Below, piece after piece: positions 50,854-60,358 of a stretch of DNA of 64,000 bases. The stretch's first letter is position 1, and every line of letters starts with the position of its first letter. The translations under genes and the position numbers were made by a program. Under the pieces are notes generated by a model. The model searched no databases. It had not been told where the DNA came from and saw nothing but the letters and a program-made list of their open reading frames with translations. The stretch comes from Pseudomonas sp. VD-NE ins (lineage in GTDB: Bacteria; Pseudomonadota; Gammaproteobacteria; Pseudomonadales; Pseudomonadaceae), in NCBI RefSeq assembly GCF_031882575.1, contig NZ_CP134772.1:6545001-6609000 (forward strand), read 5' to 3'.

Positions 50854-52254
50854 ATGAGCAACTATGACGTGATCATTCTGGGCGGTGGCCCCGGTGGTTA
50901 TAACGCGGCGATCCGCGCCGGCCAGTTGGGCCTCAAGGCCGCTTGCGTCGAAGGCCGGGCGACCCTCGGCGGCACCTGCCTGAACGTCGGCTGCATGCCG
51001 TCAAAAGCGTTGTTGCATGCTTCAGAGCTTTACGATGCGGCGATGGGGGCGGAGTTCGCCAACCTCGGCATCGAGGTCAAACCGACGCTCAACCTCGCGC
51101 AAATGATGAAACAGAAAGACGAGAGCGTGGCCGGCCTGACCAAAGGCATCGAGTTTCTGTTTCGCAAGAACAAGGTCGACTGGATCAAGGGCTGGGGCCA
51201 TATCGACGGCCCCGGCAAGGTCACGGTGACCGACGATCAGGGTGGCAAAGTCAAGCTGACCGCCAAGGACATCATCATCGCCACCGGCTCTGAACCCACT
51301 CCCCTGCCCGGCGTCGAGATCGACAACAAACGTATCCTCGATTCGACCGGCGCGCTTTCCCTGAGCGAGGTGCCAAAGCATCTGGTGGTGATCGGCGCGG
51401 GCGTGATCGGTCTGGAATTGGGCTCGGTATGGCGGCGGCTCGGCGCGCAGGTCACCGTGGTCGAATACCTCGACCGCATCTGCCCGGGCGTCGATGGCGA
51501 GGCCGGCAAAACCCTGCAACGCGCGCTGAGCAAACAGGGCATCGCCTTCAAGCTGAGTTCGAAAGTCACCAGCGCCACTTCTTCCGTCAACGGTGTACAG
51601 CTCAGCGTCGAGCCGGCCGCTGGCGGCACTGCCGAGTTGCTGGAAGCCGATTACGTGCTGGTAGCCATCGGCCGCCGCCCGTACACCCAGGGCCTCGGTC
51701 TGGAGAACGTCGGCCTGAGCACCGACAAACGCGGCATGCTCGCCAACAAACAGCACCGTACCGAAGCCGCTGGGGTCTGGGTAATCGGCGACGTGACCTC
51801 CGGGCCGATGCTCGCGCACAAGGCCGAAGACGAAGCGATGGCCTGCGTCGAGCAAATCCACGGCAAGGCCGGCGAGGTCAATTACGAGCTGATCCCCAAC
51901 GTGATCTACACCCGACCGGAGCTGGCCAGCGTCGGCAAGACTGAAGAACAACTCAAGGCTGAAGGACGCGCCTACAAGGTCGGCAAATTCCCCTTCACCG
52001 CCAACAGCCGGGCGAAGATCAACCACGAGACCGAGGGGTTCGCCAAAGTCCTCGCTGATGAGCGCACCGATGAAGTCCTCGGCGTGCATCTTGTGGGGCC
52101 GAGCGTGAGTGAAATGATTGGCGAGTTTTGTGTGGCGATGGAATTCAGTGCGTCGGCGGAGGACATCGCGCTGACTTGCCATCCACATCCAACGCGGTCA
52201 GAGGCGTTGCGCCAGGCGGCGATGAATGTCGAGGGGATGGCGACGCAGATGTAG
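50854..52254 (+). CDS. lpd3: Dihydrolipoyl dehydrogenase
   Basis: A 466-residue FAD disulfide oxidoreductase. FAD-binding GGGPGGYNAAIRAGQLG, redox-active GGTCLNVGCMPSKAL (Cys pair), NAD site VIGAGVIGLELGSVWRRLG, and the C-terminal His-Glu catalytic stretch CHPHPTRSE. It reoxidises lipoamide of 2-oxoacid dehydrogenases or the glycine cleavage system. No E1/E2 genes are adjacent, so it is a stand-alone paralogue; the lpd3 name follows P. aeruginosa from memory. GGAG precedes the ATG. Confidence 0.9.
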   Translation: MSNYDVIILGGGPGGYNAAIRAGQLGLKAACVEGRATLGGTCLNVGCMPSKALLHASELYDAAMGAEFANLGIEVKPTLNLAQMMKQKDESVAGLTKGIEFLFRKNKVDWIKGWGHIDGPGKVTVTDDQGGKVKLTAKDIIIATGSEPTPLPGVEIDNKRILDSTGALSLSEVPKHLVVIGAGVIGLELGSVWRRLGAQVTVVEYLDRICPGVDGEAGKTLQRALSKQGIAFKLSSKVTSATSSVNGVQLSVEPAAGGTAELLEADYVLVAIGRRPYTQGLGLENVGLSTDKRGMLANKQHRTEAAGVWVIGDVTSGPMLAHKAEDEAMACVEQIHGKAGEVNYELIPNVIYTRPELASVGKTEEQLKAEGRAYKVGKFPFTANSRAKINHETEGFAKVLADERTDEVLGVHLVGPSVSEMIGEFCVAMEFSASAEDIALTCHPHPTRSEALRQAAMNVEGMATQM

Positions 52255-52286
52255 GGTTCGGAATTTTTATTGGCTGCCCCAGCGCT

Positions 52287-52369
52287 TTCGCGAGCAGGCT
52301 CGCTCCCACAGTTGACCGTGTTCCTTCTGAAGGACTGCGGTCGAATGTGGGAGCGAGCCTGCTCGCGAA
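52287..52369. repeat. REP doublet of a second sequence class
   Basis: Perfect inverted 24-bp arms 52287-52310 and 52346-52369 with the core GCGAGCAGGCTCGCTCCCACA, unrelated to the GATCGCAG class. Lies between lpd3 and the Lrp gene (convergent). Confidence 0.9.
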
Positions 52370-52385
52370 TGCGGACTACCCGATT

Positions 52386-52859
52386 TCAAGCGGGGAGATG
52401 CCCCAGCGGCAAGGCCCCCGGCGTCTTCACCGTGTGAATCGCAAAGTTGCTGCGAATATCGCTCACCCCCGGCAGCTTCAACAGGCAACCGCTAAGAAAG
52501 CGGTCATACGCGCGTAAATCCGGCACCACCACCTGCAGTAAAAAGTCGGATTCCCCCGACACCAGAAACGCAGAAATCACTTCCGGCAACGCCGTCACCG
52601 CAGCATAAAACGCCTCGGCCTGTTCATCGTTGTGGCGCTCGACCTTGACCCCGACAAACACCGTCAGCCCCAGCCCGACTTCATCGCGATCGAGATTGGC
52701 CTGATAACCGCGAATGACCCCGGCATCCTCGAGCATCCGCACCCGGCGCAGGCACGGTGAGGCCGACAAGCCGATTTCATCCGCCAGCTCGACATTGCTC
52801 AGGCGTCCGTTGCGTTGCAGCGCCGCGAGAATCTTGCGGTCGAAGGCGTCGAGTTTCAT
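52386..52859 (-). CDS. Lrp/AsnC-family regulator
   Basis: A 157-residue regulator: N-terminal HTH (LDAFDRKILAALQRNGRLSNVELADEIGLSASPCLRRVRMLEDAGVIRGY) and a C-terminal RAM/AsnC ligand domain (VFVGVKVERHNDEQAEAFYAAVTALPEVISAFLVSGESDFLLQV). Divergent from a LysE-type exporter, a common pairing in which the regulator senses an amino acid and induces its export. Confidence 0.92.
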   Translation of the reverse strand: MKLDAFDRKILAALQRNGRLSNVELADEIGLSASPCLRRVRMLEDAGVIRGYQANLDRDEVGLGLTVFVGVKVERHNDEQAEAFYAAVTALPEVISAFLVSGESDFLLQVVVPDLRAYDRFLSGCLLKLPGVSDIRSNFAIHTVKTPGALPLGHLPA

Positions 52860-53003
52860 GGTTGGCAGATCCCGATAGTCATGGCACTGAGAACCAGCAG
52901 ATTATGCCAATCCGGCGTGTTTTTGAAGCTGACTACACAAGCACCTGCCCTACCCTTCGGCTCTAGACTTGGCGCACCGAATCGACAACGAAAGGGCTGC
53001 AAC

Positions 53004-53633
53004 ATGGCGAGTCTCTGGCTGTTTTTCCTGGCATTGGCAGTGGTCTATCTGTTGCCTGGCCCGGACATGATCCTGCTGCTGCAAACCGGTGCCCGGCAGG
53101 GACGCGGCGCGGCGCTGGCCACCGCTGTTGGCTTGGGCATTGCCCGCGGTTGTCACGTGGCCTTGGCGGCATTGGGGCTGGCGGCGCTGTTCAAAGCGGC
53201 GCCGTGGACATTCGAGGTGGTGCGATTGGCGGGGGCGACGTATCTGCTGTGGATTGGCATTCAATGCCTGCGCAGCACGCTGCTGCCGAACCTGAATACG
53301 GGTGAGGCTGGTGAGGCGCACGGGCAATGGCGCGAAGCCGTCCGACGCGGTTTGCTGACCAACCTGCTCAACCCCAAAGCGTTGCTGTTCTGCTCGGTGC
53401 TGCTGCCGCAATTCATCGTCAATGACGGCGCACCGGTGCTGAGCCAGTTCGCCGTGCTCGGCATGTTGCTGGTCGGCGTCGGCCTGCTGTTTGACAGCGC
53501 CTACGCCCTCACCGGCGCCGCGCTGGGTCGTTGGCTGCAACACAGTCCAACGGCCCAGCGCGTACAACAATGGCTGTTCGGCAGCCTGTTGATCGGTTTC
53601 GCCGTGCGCCTGACGTTCGTCCAGCAGGCTTAG
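53004..53633 (+). CDS. LysE/RhtB-family amino-acid exporter
   Basis: A 209-residue membrane protein with about six helices. The N-terminal LFFLALAVVYLLPGPDMILLLQTGARQGRGAALATAVGLGIARGCH is the LysE signature. It exports amino acids or related metabolites across the inner membrane. GAAAGGG lies 7 nt before the ATG. Divergent from the Lrp-type regulator; its stop overlaps the convergent gene by 4 bp. Confidence 0.92.
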   Translation: MASLWLFFLALAVVYLLPGPDMILLLQTGARQGRGAALATAVGLGIARGCHVALAALGLAALFKAAPWTFEVVRLAGATYLLWIGIQCLRSTLLPNLNTGEAGEAHGQWREAVRRGLLTNLLNPKALLFCSVLLPQFIVNDGAPVLSQFAVLGMLLVGVGLLFDSAYALTGAALGRWLQHSPTAQRVQQWLFGSLLIGFAVRLTFVQQA

Positions 53634-55765
53634 CCCTTGCGGGTCTTGCGCCGGCGACGGCTGATGAGCAGCAACGCGCCGGCCGTGAGCAGCACAATCG
53701 CGCCGATCTGCACCGGCGATTTGTACGGCCGCAACGACGAGCGCACAGCATCGGTGACCTGGGTGACGTAACGTTTGTCGGCGTTTTCGAAATCCGGGTA
53801 CGGGCACTGATTGCCGAAATCCACCGCCCACGGTACGAATGGTCCTTCCTTGATGTAACGCTGATACAGCACGCTCTGATCTTCCAGGCTGCTGTTCCAG
53901 CCGGCGGCGTTGCACAACACAGCGGCAAACGCCTGGCTGGTGTGCGGCAGATTGTCTGCGGCGCGCCCGGCCAACTCGGTGGCGACAAAACGGTAGTGAT
54001 AGCGCTGATCCGGTTTCGCTTCACTGGCGACCTGCCGTTGCACTTCGGCCTCACTCACCAGCGGGCCGACTTTCAGCTCCATGCTTTCCAGACTGTAATT
54101 GCCACCGAACGTGGCGTAGTCCGGCGACATCTCGTAACCGAGAATATCCATGCCCCACTCGCGGGCCGTCCACGCAGCGTTGTACAAGGCACTCGCGCGC
54201 TTGGTCGGCCACCACGCGGCATCGGCTTTCAGCCGTTGTTCGCCGTAGAGTCGAGCTTTGTTTTGCAGGTCGGGATTATCGAAATAAGCGACCGCATCGG
54301 CGTAATGCCCCTCACGCAGCAAGCGCCGACCAAGCAGATTGCGCAGGCTGGCGGCGACCGGCAGCGGCACGTAGTTATCGCGCTGCTGCTGGGTCAACAC
54401 TGGCGGTGCCGGCACGTTTTCATCGACGTAGCGTTTTAGTTCCTCAACCGTCAGCACACGCTCGGCCACGGTTGCGGCGTCGAACCAATAGGTGCTGTTG
54501 CTGCGATACAACTGCACGAAAGCTTGCAGATATTCCCCTCGCTGCAACGCGAGAATCGCACTTTCACCTTCAACCCGGCATTTCGGCTGAACGCTTTCAA
54601 ACGCCCAGTCTGGCGTACGGCGGTAACCCCAGTCTTCGCTCTGCGGGAAGGCCTGCGCGGCCTTGGAATAGGCCGCTGCGGCAGCGCTCTTATCGCCGTC
54701 ACGCACCGCCAGCTTCGCCCGCAGCCACCACGCCAGCCCGCCATCACCGGCGTTTTCCAGGAAGGCTTTGGCACCGGCGTAGTCACCTTGTTGATAACTC
54801 ATCGCCGCCAGACGATCGGCATTTTCGAGGCTGCCACGGGTGCTGTTTTGCAACAACTTGACGAGCTTTTTCTCGCTCGGTGGTTCATCGCCATACGACC
54901 AGCCTTGACGGCTGACCAGCGATGCCGTTACCAGTTGCTGCACCGCTTTGTGTTGCAGCAACTCGGCCAGTTCGGCCTCGGGCAACTCCGCCAGCTCATT
55001 CATCACTTGCTTGAGCGAGGTGTAACCCACCGCCGAGCCATGCAGGTTCTGCGCTTCATACAATTCGATGGCGCCGCTCCAGTCGCCCGCCGCGCGCAAC
55101 GCCCGCGCCTCTTCACCGAGGCTGGCAACGCCCAATTCCAGCGGATCGCTGAAACCGTCGATGCTCATCTGCCGGGCCTGACGGAACGCAGCCAGCGATT
55201 GCTCCAGCGCTTCGATCGCATCGCCGCCTTCGCTGCTCATGGCAAACCACGTGCGGCCCAGCGAATACGCGGCCCAAGTGCTGCGCAACGGACGCTGTTC
55301 CACCGGCAAGGCCAGCAGCTTGTCGAAATAGGCGATGGCGAGTTGATGATCGCCCGTGGCAAACGCCACCGCACCGGCGACGTACAAACGGATTTCCGCC
55401 GGCAGACTGGCGCCTTGCGCCTCGGCCTGACGTGCGTCTGTCAGACCGCGCAATTGTTTGACCAACGCTTGCTGCTCGGCACTCAGGCCGGCTTGTTCGG
55501 CGATTTCCCGAGCCTCGGCGGCCGCGTTTTCCTCACCGTATTCGTTGGGATTGTGCGTCGCAGCGGTGACGTTCTTCAGCCCGGCAATGGTTTTGCCGAG
55601 ACGACTGAGTTCGAAGTTGAAGTTGCCCTCAGGCAGATCCGCGAGGGTCTGCCCACGATTATCGAGCAGGCGCATCGGGAAATCCGGTCCGCAGGCCAGC
55701 GCCGAACCCAGCGGCAAGCAGAGGCTCAGGCAGAGCAGATGGCGGGGCCAGTTACGGGTCAACAT
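53630..55765 (-). CDS. Large exported repeat protein with C-terminal membrane anchor, function unknown
   Basis: A 711-residue protein. Signal peptide (LLCLSLCLPLGSALA) is followed by an all-helical region of TPR/SEL1-like repeats (AYFDKLLALPVEQRPLRSTWAAYSLGRTWFAM; WWLRAKLAVRDGDKSAAAAAYSKAAQAFPQ), many containing Trp/Tyr pairs. The C-terminus is one membrane helix (VQIGAIVLLTAGALLLI) with SRRRRKTRKG. So it is a periplasmic helical solenoid anchored at its end. I do not recognise a named family. ATG 55765 sits inside the upstream gene, overlapping it by 14 bp, so the pair is coupled. Confidence 0.8.
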   Translation of the reverse strand: MLTRNWPRHLLCLSLCLPLGSALACGPDFPMRLLDNRGQTLADLPEGNFNFELSRLGKTIAGLKNVTAATHNPNEYGEENAAAEAREIAEQAGLSAEQQALVKQLRGLTDARQAEAQGASLPAEIRLYVAGAVAFATGDHQLAIAYFDKLLALPVEQRPLRSTWAAYSLGRTWFAMSSEGGDAIEALEQSLAAFRQARQMSIDGFSDPLELGVASLGEEARALRAAGDWSGAIELYEAQNLHGSAVGYTSLKQVMNELAELPEAELAELLQHKAVQQLVTASLVSRQGWSYGDEPPSEKKLVKLLQNSTRGSLENADRLAAMSYQQGDYAGAKAFLENAGDGGLAWWLRAKLAVRDGDKSAAAAAYSKAAQAFPQSEDWGYRRTPDWAFESVQPKCRVEGESAILALQRGEYLQAFVQLYRSNSTYWFDAATVAERVLTVEELKRYVDENVPAPPVLTQQQRDNYVPLPVAASLRNLLGRRLLREGHYADAVAYFDNPDLQNKARLYGEQRLKADAAWWPTKRASALYNAAWTAREWGMDILGYEMSPDYATFGGNYSLESMELKVGPLVSEAEVQRQVASEAKPDQRYHYRFVATELAGRAADNLPHTSQAFAAVLCNAAGWNSSLEDQSVLYQRYIKEGPFVPWAVDFGNQCPYPDFENADKRYVTQVTDAVRSSLRPYKSPVQIGAIVLLTAGALLLISRRRRKTRKG

Positions 55766-56936
55766 GCGAACCTCCTTGATCAATATGTGCGCAACGCGCC
55801 CAACCGATGGCGCGTTGTCCGCCCGCCGGCAAGCGGCCGGCGCGCAGGCGGGTGAAGGTAAGCAGATCCGGGCTCTGTTGCAACGAGTAACCGGCGAGCG
55901 CATCGGCACCTTCACAGCTTTGCACCTGCAGCGTGATCCGCACCGGCCACGCACTGTCGAGATTGCCGGGGTTGTCGAGCCTGATGTCGTAGAGGCCCTC
56001 GCGTTCGCTTAACGTCACGCCGAGCTGACTGGCGAGTTGATCACCGCGGGCAACCGCCCTAAGGGTGGTCAGACTCCAGGCACGACGATCATTGGCCAGC
56101 GGCAAGCGAAACCAGATCAACCCGGCCAGATGCGCCGGCGGATCTTCGCGCAACGTCTTGCCGAGTTGGCTCAATTGCAGCGGATCGGCGAGCAGTTCCC
56201 GGCGCTCGCCACCGCGCTCAAGTTGCACCTCGCTTTCCACCACCGGCGCACCGCCGTCATCCGGCAATAGCGCGACGCCGTAAGCCGGCAGCGCGAGGTA
56301 AAAAGGTTTATCGGTGATACGCGCCCAGGCCTTGGCCCACTTCAACGCCTGATCGGAATCGAAGAGCCCTCGACGCGGGTCACTGACGGCGTGGACTTGC
56401 AACACGCTGCTGTCGACGGTTTGCAGGAGTACGGTCAATTGCGAACTATCGAGCCAGGCTGGCAGCGCGGTGATGCTTAACAGGATGTCCGTAGGCAATG
56501 CCACGCGCAGATGTTTGAGGAATTCAGCGTAAGCCGGCAAGCGTGCGTTACCGGCGTCGTGATCGATCTCGACGCCGCTCAGCGTCAGACCTTGCGCCTG
56601 CCAGTCGGCGAGCACCTGCAGAATCTGCGCGGTGACCTGATCCTGAGCCAGCGACTTGAGTTGGCCGTCGAGACGAATCACTGCAATCAACGGACGACCA
56701 TCGGCTTTCAATAACGGCGCATCGATCCGCGCCCGGCTCCATCCGGCATTTGGAAAGGCTTGCAGGGCGAGGACGCGTAGCGTTGAGAAATCCTGGCGAC
56801 TGTCACGCAGCGCCGCCTCGTGGGCCGGCGTCCATTGGCGTTGCCAGATGTAGAGTTGTTGGTCGAGGGGTGGCGCGTCCTGCTGCTTGCAAGCCACAAG
56901 CAAGATGCCCAAGAACAGACCGACAATAAACCGCAT
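55752..56936 (-). CDS. DUF3142 lipoprotein
   Basis: A 394-residue protein with a lipoprotein signal (VGLFLGILLVAC, Cys about 16). The body looks like a glycoside-hydrolase-type TIM barrel: LYIWQRQWTPAH, GVEIDHDAGNARLPAYAEFLKHLR, ILLSITALPAWLDS, KPFYLALPAYGVALL, LAGLIWFRLPL. This matches DUF3142, of unknown activity. First of a two-gene operon with the repeat protein. Confidence 0.82.
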   Translation of the reverse strand: MRFIVGLFLGILLVACKQQDAPPLDQQLYIWQRQWTPAHEAALRDSRQDFSTLRVLALQAFPNAGWSRARIDAPLLKADGRPLIAVIRLDGQLKSLAQDQVTAQILQVLADWQAQGLTLSGVEIDHDAGNARLPAYAEFLKHLRVALPTDILLSITALPAWLDSSQLTVLLQTVDSSVLQVHAVSDPRRGLFDSDQALKWAKAWARITDKPFYLALPAYGVALLPDDGGAPVVESEVQLERGGERRELLADPLQLSQLGKTLREDPPAHLAGLIWFRLPLANDRRAWSLTTLRAVARGDQLASQLGVTLSEREGLYDIRLDNPGNLDSAWPVRITLQVQSCEGADALAGYSLQQSPDLLTFTRLRAGRLPAGGQRAIGWARCAHIDQGGSHVDP

Positions 56937-56983
56937 ACCTTCCAACCCCCTGACACCACAAGGCTGCAAGGTTACACAAAAAC

Positions 56984-57078
56984 CCTGTAGGAGCTGTCGA
57001 GTGAAACGAGGCTGCGATCTTTTGCTCTTTTTTTCAGGATCAAGATCAAAAGATCGCAGCGTGCCGCAGCTCCTACAG
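56984..57078. repeat. REP doublet, same variant as 39132-39223
   Basis: Arms 56984-57022 and 57043-57078 with the cgagtgaaacgag insertion on the left and cgtgccg on the right, the sub-class also seen after the pyrC gene. It overlaps the end of the methyltransferase gene by 6 bp. Confidence 0.85.
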
Positions 57079-57912
57079 GGGTGCGGCGGGTTTACGGGCA
57101 ATGATCACCTGGCTTTTCGCAACCACCGCATCCAGCGCCTGTTTGATCTGCGCACCACGCGGCGAGTCCAGCACCGCTTGCCAGGTGTCGGCCCAGTGAT
57201 TGAGCAACGGATGATCCGGGTTGCTGAAATCGACCTTGGCTTCCCAGAACAGCAACATCCACATCGACCAGTAAAAACCGTACTGGCTGTGGCTGATGAT
57301 CTCCAGCCCCGCTTCACTGACCATCGCCTTGAACTGTTCTTCGCTGATGATGCGAATGTGGTTGGGCTTCTGGAAATACTCGGCCGCGGCGATGTCTTTT
57401 TGCAGGTCTTCAGAGCTTGGATGCGGCACGCTCAGCAGGTACAGGGCCCCCGGCTTGCCGACGCGTACCAGTTCGGCAAGGAACTGCGCCGGGTCGTCGA
57501 CGTGCTCGATGACTTCCGTGGAGACCACACGCGTGGCTGTGCCGTCGGCAATCGGCAGTGGATTGCAGTCGGTGACGTGGCATTCGATGTCCCGCGCTGG
57601 CGTATCGCTGAGACGCTGCCGGGTCGCTTCGACCTTCGCTCCGTCGATATCGGCAATGATGATCTTCGCCCCGCGCATGCCGCAGAAATGCACATTGCCG
57701 CCATCACCGCAGCCGACGTCGAGCAAGGTGTCGGCGGCGGTCACCGGAAAGCCTTTGAACAGCTCGCCGGTTTCCTGGTTGAACCAGCCACTGAGCATCG
57801 CATCGTGCAGGCCGAGCATGTACGGATCGGTCTTCTCGGCGACCGCCACGACAGGCTGCGCGGCGACCGGAGCAGGCGTGCCCGCCGTGAGTTTCTTCAA
57901 AAGGCTCAGCAT
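57073..57912 (-). CDS. SAM-dependent methyltransferase, polysaccharide cluster
   Basis: A 279-residue class I methyltransferase. SAM site TLLDVGCGDGGNVHFC, IADIDGAKVEATRQRL, and STEVIEHVDDPAQFLAEL, typical of sugar or lipid methylases. In P. aeruginosa the genes beside rmd include methyltransferases that modify the D-rhamnan (from memory), so the substrate here is probably the terminal sugar. Its start overlaps the acyltransferase by 7 bp. Confidence 0.87.
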   Translation of the reverse strand: MLSLLKKLTAGTPAPVAAQPVVAVAEKTDPYMLGLHDAMLSGWFNQETGELFKGFPVTAADTLLDVGCGDGGNVHFCGMRGAKIIIADIDGAKVEATRQRLSDTPARDIECHVTDCNPLPIADGTATRVVSTEVIEHVDDPAQFLAELVRVGKPGALYLLSVPHPSSEDLQKDIAAAEYFQKPNHIRIISEEQFKAMVSEAGLEIISHSQYGFYWSMWMLLFWEAKVDFSNPDHPLLNHWADTWQAVLDSPRGAQIKQALDAVVAKSQVIIARKPAAPL

Positions 57913-59060
57913 GAGGTGGCTCCAGAGGATGGGATGGCGGTTCGGGACGTGCCGAGGCGTTTGACCAGCGCAGCGCCACGGTTGCGCATCGGCATTTCGA
58001 TAAGGCGATAATTCAGTTCGCTAAGCAGTACGATCAGGCTGAACGCCAGCAGCAGTGTGACGATCGGATGCCCGGCGGGGCTGGGCAAACCGGCGCTCTG
58101 CAAACGGAAGATCAGTTCACGCACCAGTTGATAGGCCGGAATGTGGATCAGGTACATACCGTAGGAGCGACTGCCGATCCACGCCAGCACACGCTGCATA
58201 GCACCGGCAGGCATCAGGTAGTCGCGGTTGTACGAAGCGATCCACACGAGCAAGGCGCCGAGTACGGCAATCGAGCCGATGCGGTAAGGAGCGAAGGTGA
58301 AACGGTCGGTGGCCATGAAGCTCAACAGTGATCCAATGGCGATCAACGCCGAAATTCCGGCCCACGGTCGACGCAGGAAGGTCGGCTGCCAGCGTTGATA
58401 ACTCGGCTGCGCGCTCCACATCGCCAACAGCACGCCGAGGGCCAGCGCGTCTGTACGCACGACCATCAGCAACGGCGTGCGCACGGTCAGAATCTGCACC
58501 GCCACCAGCGCCAGCAACGCCCAGACCAGACGCTGGCGAAACAGCAGAATCAACAGCGGGAACAGCAGATAAAACTGCTCCTCCAGCGCCAGGCTCCAGT
58601 AAACGAAACTGCTGCCGTACTCGTAATGAAAGAAGCTGTCGGCAAAACGGAAGTTCGCGTACTGCAGCACCCCGGCCAGCGTCGCTTGCAGGTTGGCGCT
58701 CAGCGTGCCGAACGCCCCGGAGCGGTTGAGAAACACGCAGGCCAGCAGCATCAGCGCCAGCCACAACCAAGCTGACGGCAACAAGCGAAACGCCCGGCGC
58801 AGCCAGAAATTGCGGGTCTCCTGCCAGTATTCCTGGCGCGTCGTACAGCCTTGCAGCGTCGGGATCAGGCTACGGGCGATGACAAACCCGGAGATAGCGA
58901 AGAACAGATCGACGCCCCACCACGGCTGCGCCCAGCCATGAATCTTCTCCAGCAACGGCACCGGGTCGGTGAACAGGCTGCCCTGCATGTGGTGGAACAA
59001 CACGCCCAACACGGCAATCGCGCGCAGGACTTCAATGTCCATGATCCGTTTGCTGCTCAT
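57906..59060 (-). CDS. Membrane acyltransferase (OafA/YrhL family)
   Basis: A 384-residue acyltransferase_3 protein with about ten membrane helices. N-terminal DIEVLRAIAVLGVLFHHMQG carries the family R and H, then WWGVDLFFAISGFVIARSL, FRLLPSAWLW and SLALEEQFYLLFPLLIL. It transfers acetyl or other acyl groups to exported polysaccharide, here probably the rhamnan LPS. Overlaps the upstream glycosyltransferase by 4 bp. Confidence 0.9.
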   Translation of the reverse strand: MSSKRIMDIEVLRAIAVLGVLFHHMQGSLFTDPVPLLEKIHGWAQPWWGVDLFFAISGFVIARSLIPTLQGCTTRQEYWQETRNFWLRRAFRLLPSAWLWLALMLLACVFLNRSGAFGTLSANLQATLAGVLQYANFRFADSFFHYEYGSSFVYWSLALEEQFYLLFPLLILLFRQRLVWALLALVAVQILTVRTPLLMVVRTDALALGVLLAMWSAQPSYQRWQPTFLRRPWAGISALIAIGSLLSFMATDRFTFAPYRIGSIAVLGALLVWIASYNRDYLMPAGAMQRVLAWIGSRSYGMYLIHIPAYQLVRELIFRLQSAGLPSPAGHPIVTLLLAFSLIVLLSELNYRLIEMPMRNRGAALVKRLGTSRTAIPSSGATSC

Positions 59061-60358
59061 GCTTCGGGGGTTTCCAGGGCCATGGTGCGCTCTTCGAACA
59101 ATTGCGCGAGGAACACTTGCAGACGCTGTTCCGCCACAGCCTGACTGCAGAAACCTTGCAGGCTGCTGACGGCTTGCGCCGACATCTGTGCGTAACGCGC
59201 CGGGTGGTTTTTCGCCACGTCGTAACTGGCCTTGTAGGCTTCACACAACGACGCCCAGTTGGTTACGTAACGCAAGGTGCGAAAGGCTCGACGCGGATCG
59301 TGCGGCCAGGCGGTGAGTTCATCCGTGGACTCGATCAGAAAGGCATTGTCGGCGCTCAGGTAATCGATCATCGCCGTGGTGCGCGGCGCCACCGCCGGTT
59401 TGCCGCAGGACATGAATTCCATCAGCGGCAAGCACTGGCCTTCGCCATACGAGGTGTTGACCACATAACGGGTGGCCTGCACCAGACGCTCGTAATCCGG
59501 ATCAGCGAGGTAGCCATAAATCAGCACGATGCGGCAACGGTAGGACTGGTTTTTATAGAGGTGATGGAGGATGTCGCCGAGCGCTTCTTCGGCATCGTGA
59601 TGGGTCAGTTTGAGGACCAGCGTGGCGTCTTCGACGTCGCGGAAACTGACACAGAAAGCGCTGAGCATGTCTTCCCAGTTCTTGCGCCCGTCGCCGGGAT
59701 TGAACACCGAGGTGTACACCACGCCGTCGAGCAACAGCTCTTGTTCGGTGACCGGCGCAGTGAAATCGATGCCCTCACCACTGCGCAGATGCGCTGGACC
59801 AAAGGCATTCAAGTCGAGCTTGCGACTGTCCGCCACCAGCCCTTTGATAGTCAGGCGCAGCGGCCCCGTCGAGGTTTGCCCCTGCAACTGCGCGCCACGG
59901 GCCGCAAAGCGATCCCACACCGGTGCCGGCACCGCAACGATCGGGTAGTCATCCGTCATCGCTTCGCGCACGGCGTTGACCGTGTAATTGGAATGGGTGA
60001 TCGCTGCGCCACAGGCTGCCAGCACCGTACGCCAGTCGTTGCGCGATTCACCGGCGAACGGCTCGTTGGGGATGGTGCTGAATTCCCATGCAAACACCGG
60101 CAACGTCGGACACGCCAGGTGCACCGGGGTGCGATGCGGCGGCGAGAACGACAGAAATACACACGGCTCACCACGGCTCAGGCATTCCCGGTACAGCGCA
60201 TCGATCTCGGCTTGCGGATCGAGCACTTCCACCACCCGCCCGAGCCGTTCGAGCACCGGACGGTATTCCTTGAGCACGAAGTAATAGCTGTACTCCGAAC
60301 GCCCGAGGTTCTGCGCGATGGTGTGCTGGTTGGTTTCTGAATGAATGATGATCAGCAT
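59057..60358 (-). CDS. Glycosyltransferase (GT4-like), polysaccharide cluster
   Basis: A 433-residue protein. The C-terminal half has the GT-B pattern LYKNQSYRCRIVLIYGYLADPDYERLVQATRYVVNTSYGEGQCLPLMEFMSCGKPAVAPRTTAMIDYL (EGQCLPLMEFMSCGKP is the donor-binding EX7E region). The N-terminal half is shared with the upstream protein (SLGRxEYSYYFVLKxYRPVL). Likely adds a sugar to rhamnan LPS. Overlaps the next gene by 4 bp and the previous by 7 bp. Confidence 0.88.
   Translation of the reverse strand: MLIIIHSETNQHTIAQNLGRSEYSYYFVLKEYRPVLERLGRVVEVLDPQAEIDALYRECLSRGEPCVFLSFSPPHRTPVHLACPTLPVFAWEFSTIPNEPFAGESRNDWRTVLAACGAAITHSNYTVNAVREAMTDDYPIVAVPAPVWDRFAARGAQLQGQTSTGPLRLTIKGLVADSRKLDLNAFGPAHLRSGEGIDFTAPVTEQELLLDGVVYTSVFNPGDGRKNWEDMLSAFCVSFRDVEDATLVLKLTHHDAEEALGDILHHLYKNQSYRCRIVLIYGYLADPDYERLVQATRYVVNTSYGEGQCLPLMEFMSCGKPAVAPRTTAMIDYLSADNAFLIESTDELTAWPHDPRRAFRTLRYVTNWASLCEAYKASYDVAKNHPARYAQMSAQAVSSLQGFCSQAVAEQRLQVFLAQLFEERTMALETPEA

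Noticed and set aside
54524-55855. 443-residue frame opposite the repeat protein
   Set aside because: It is a shadow of an Ala/Leu-rich helical gene; the minus-strand frame has the signal peptide and coupling to the upstream gene.
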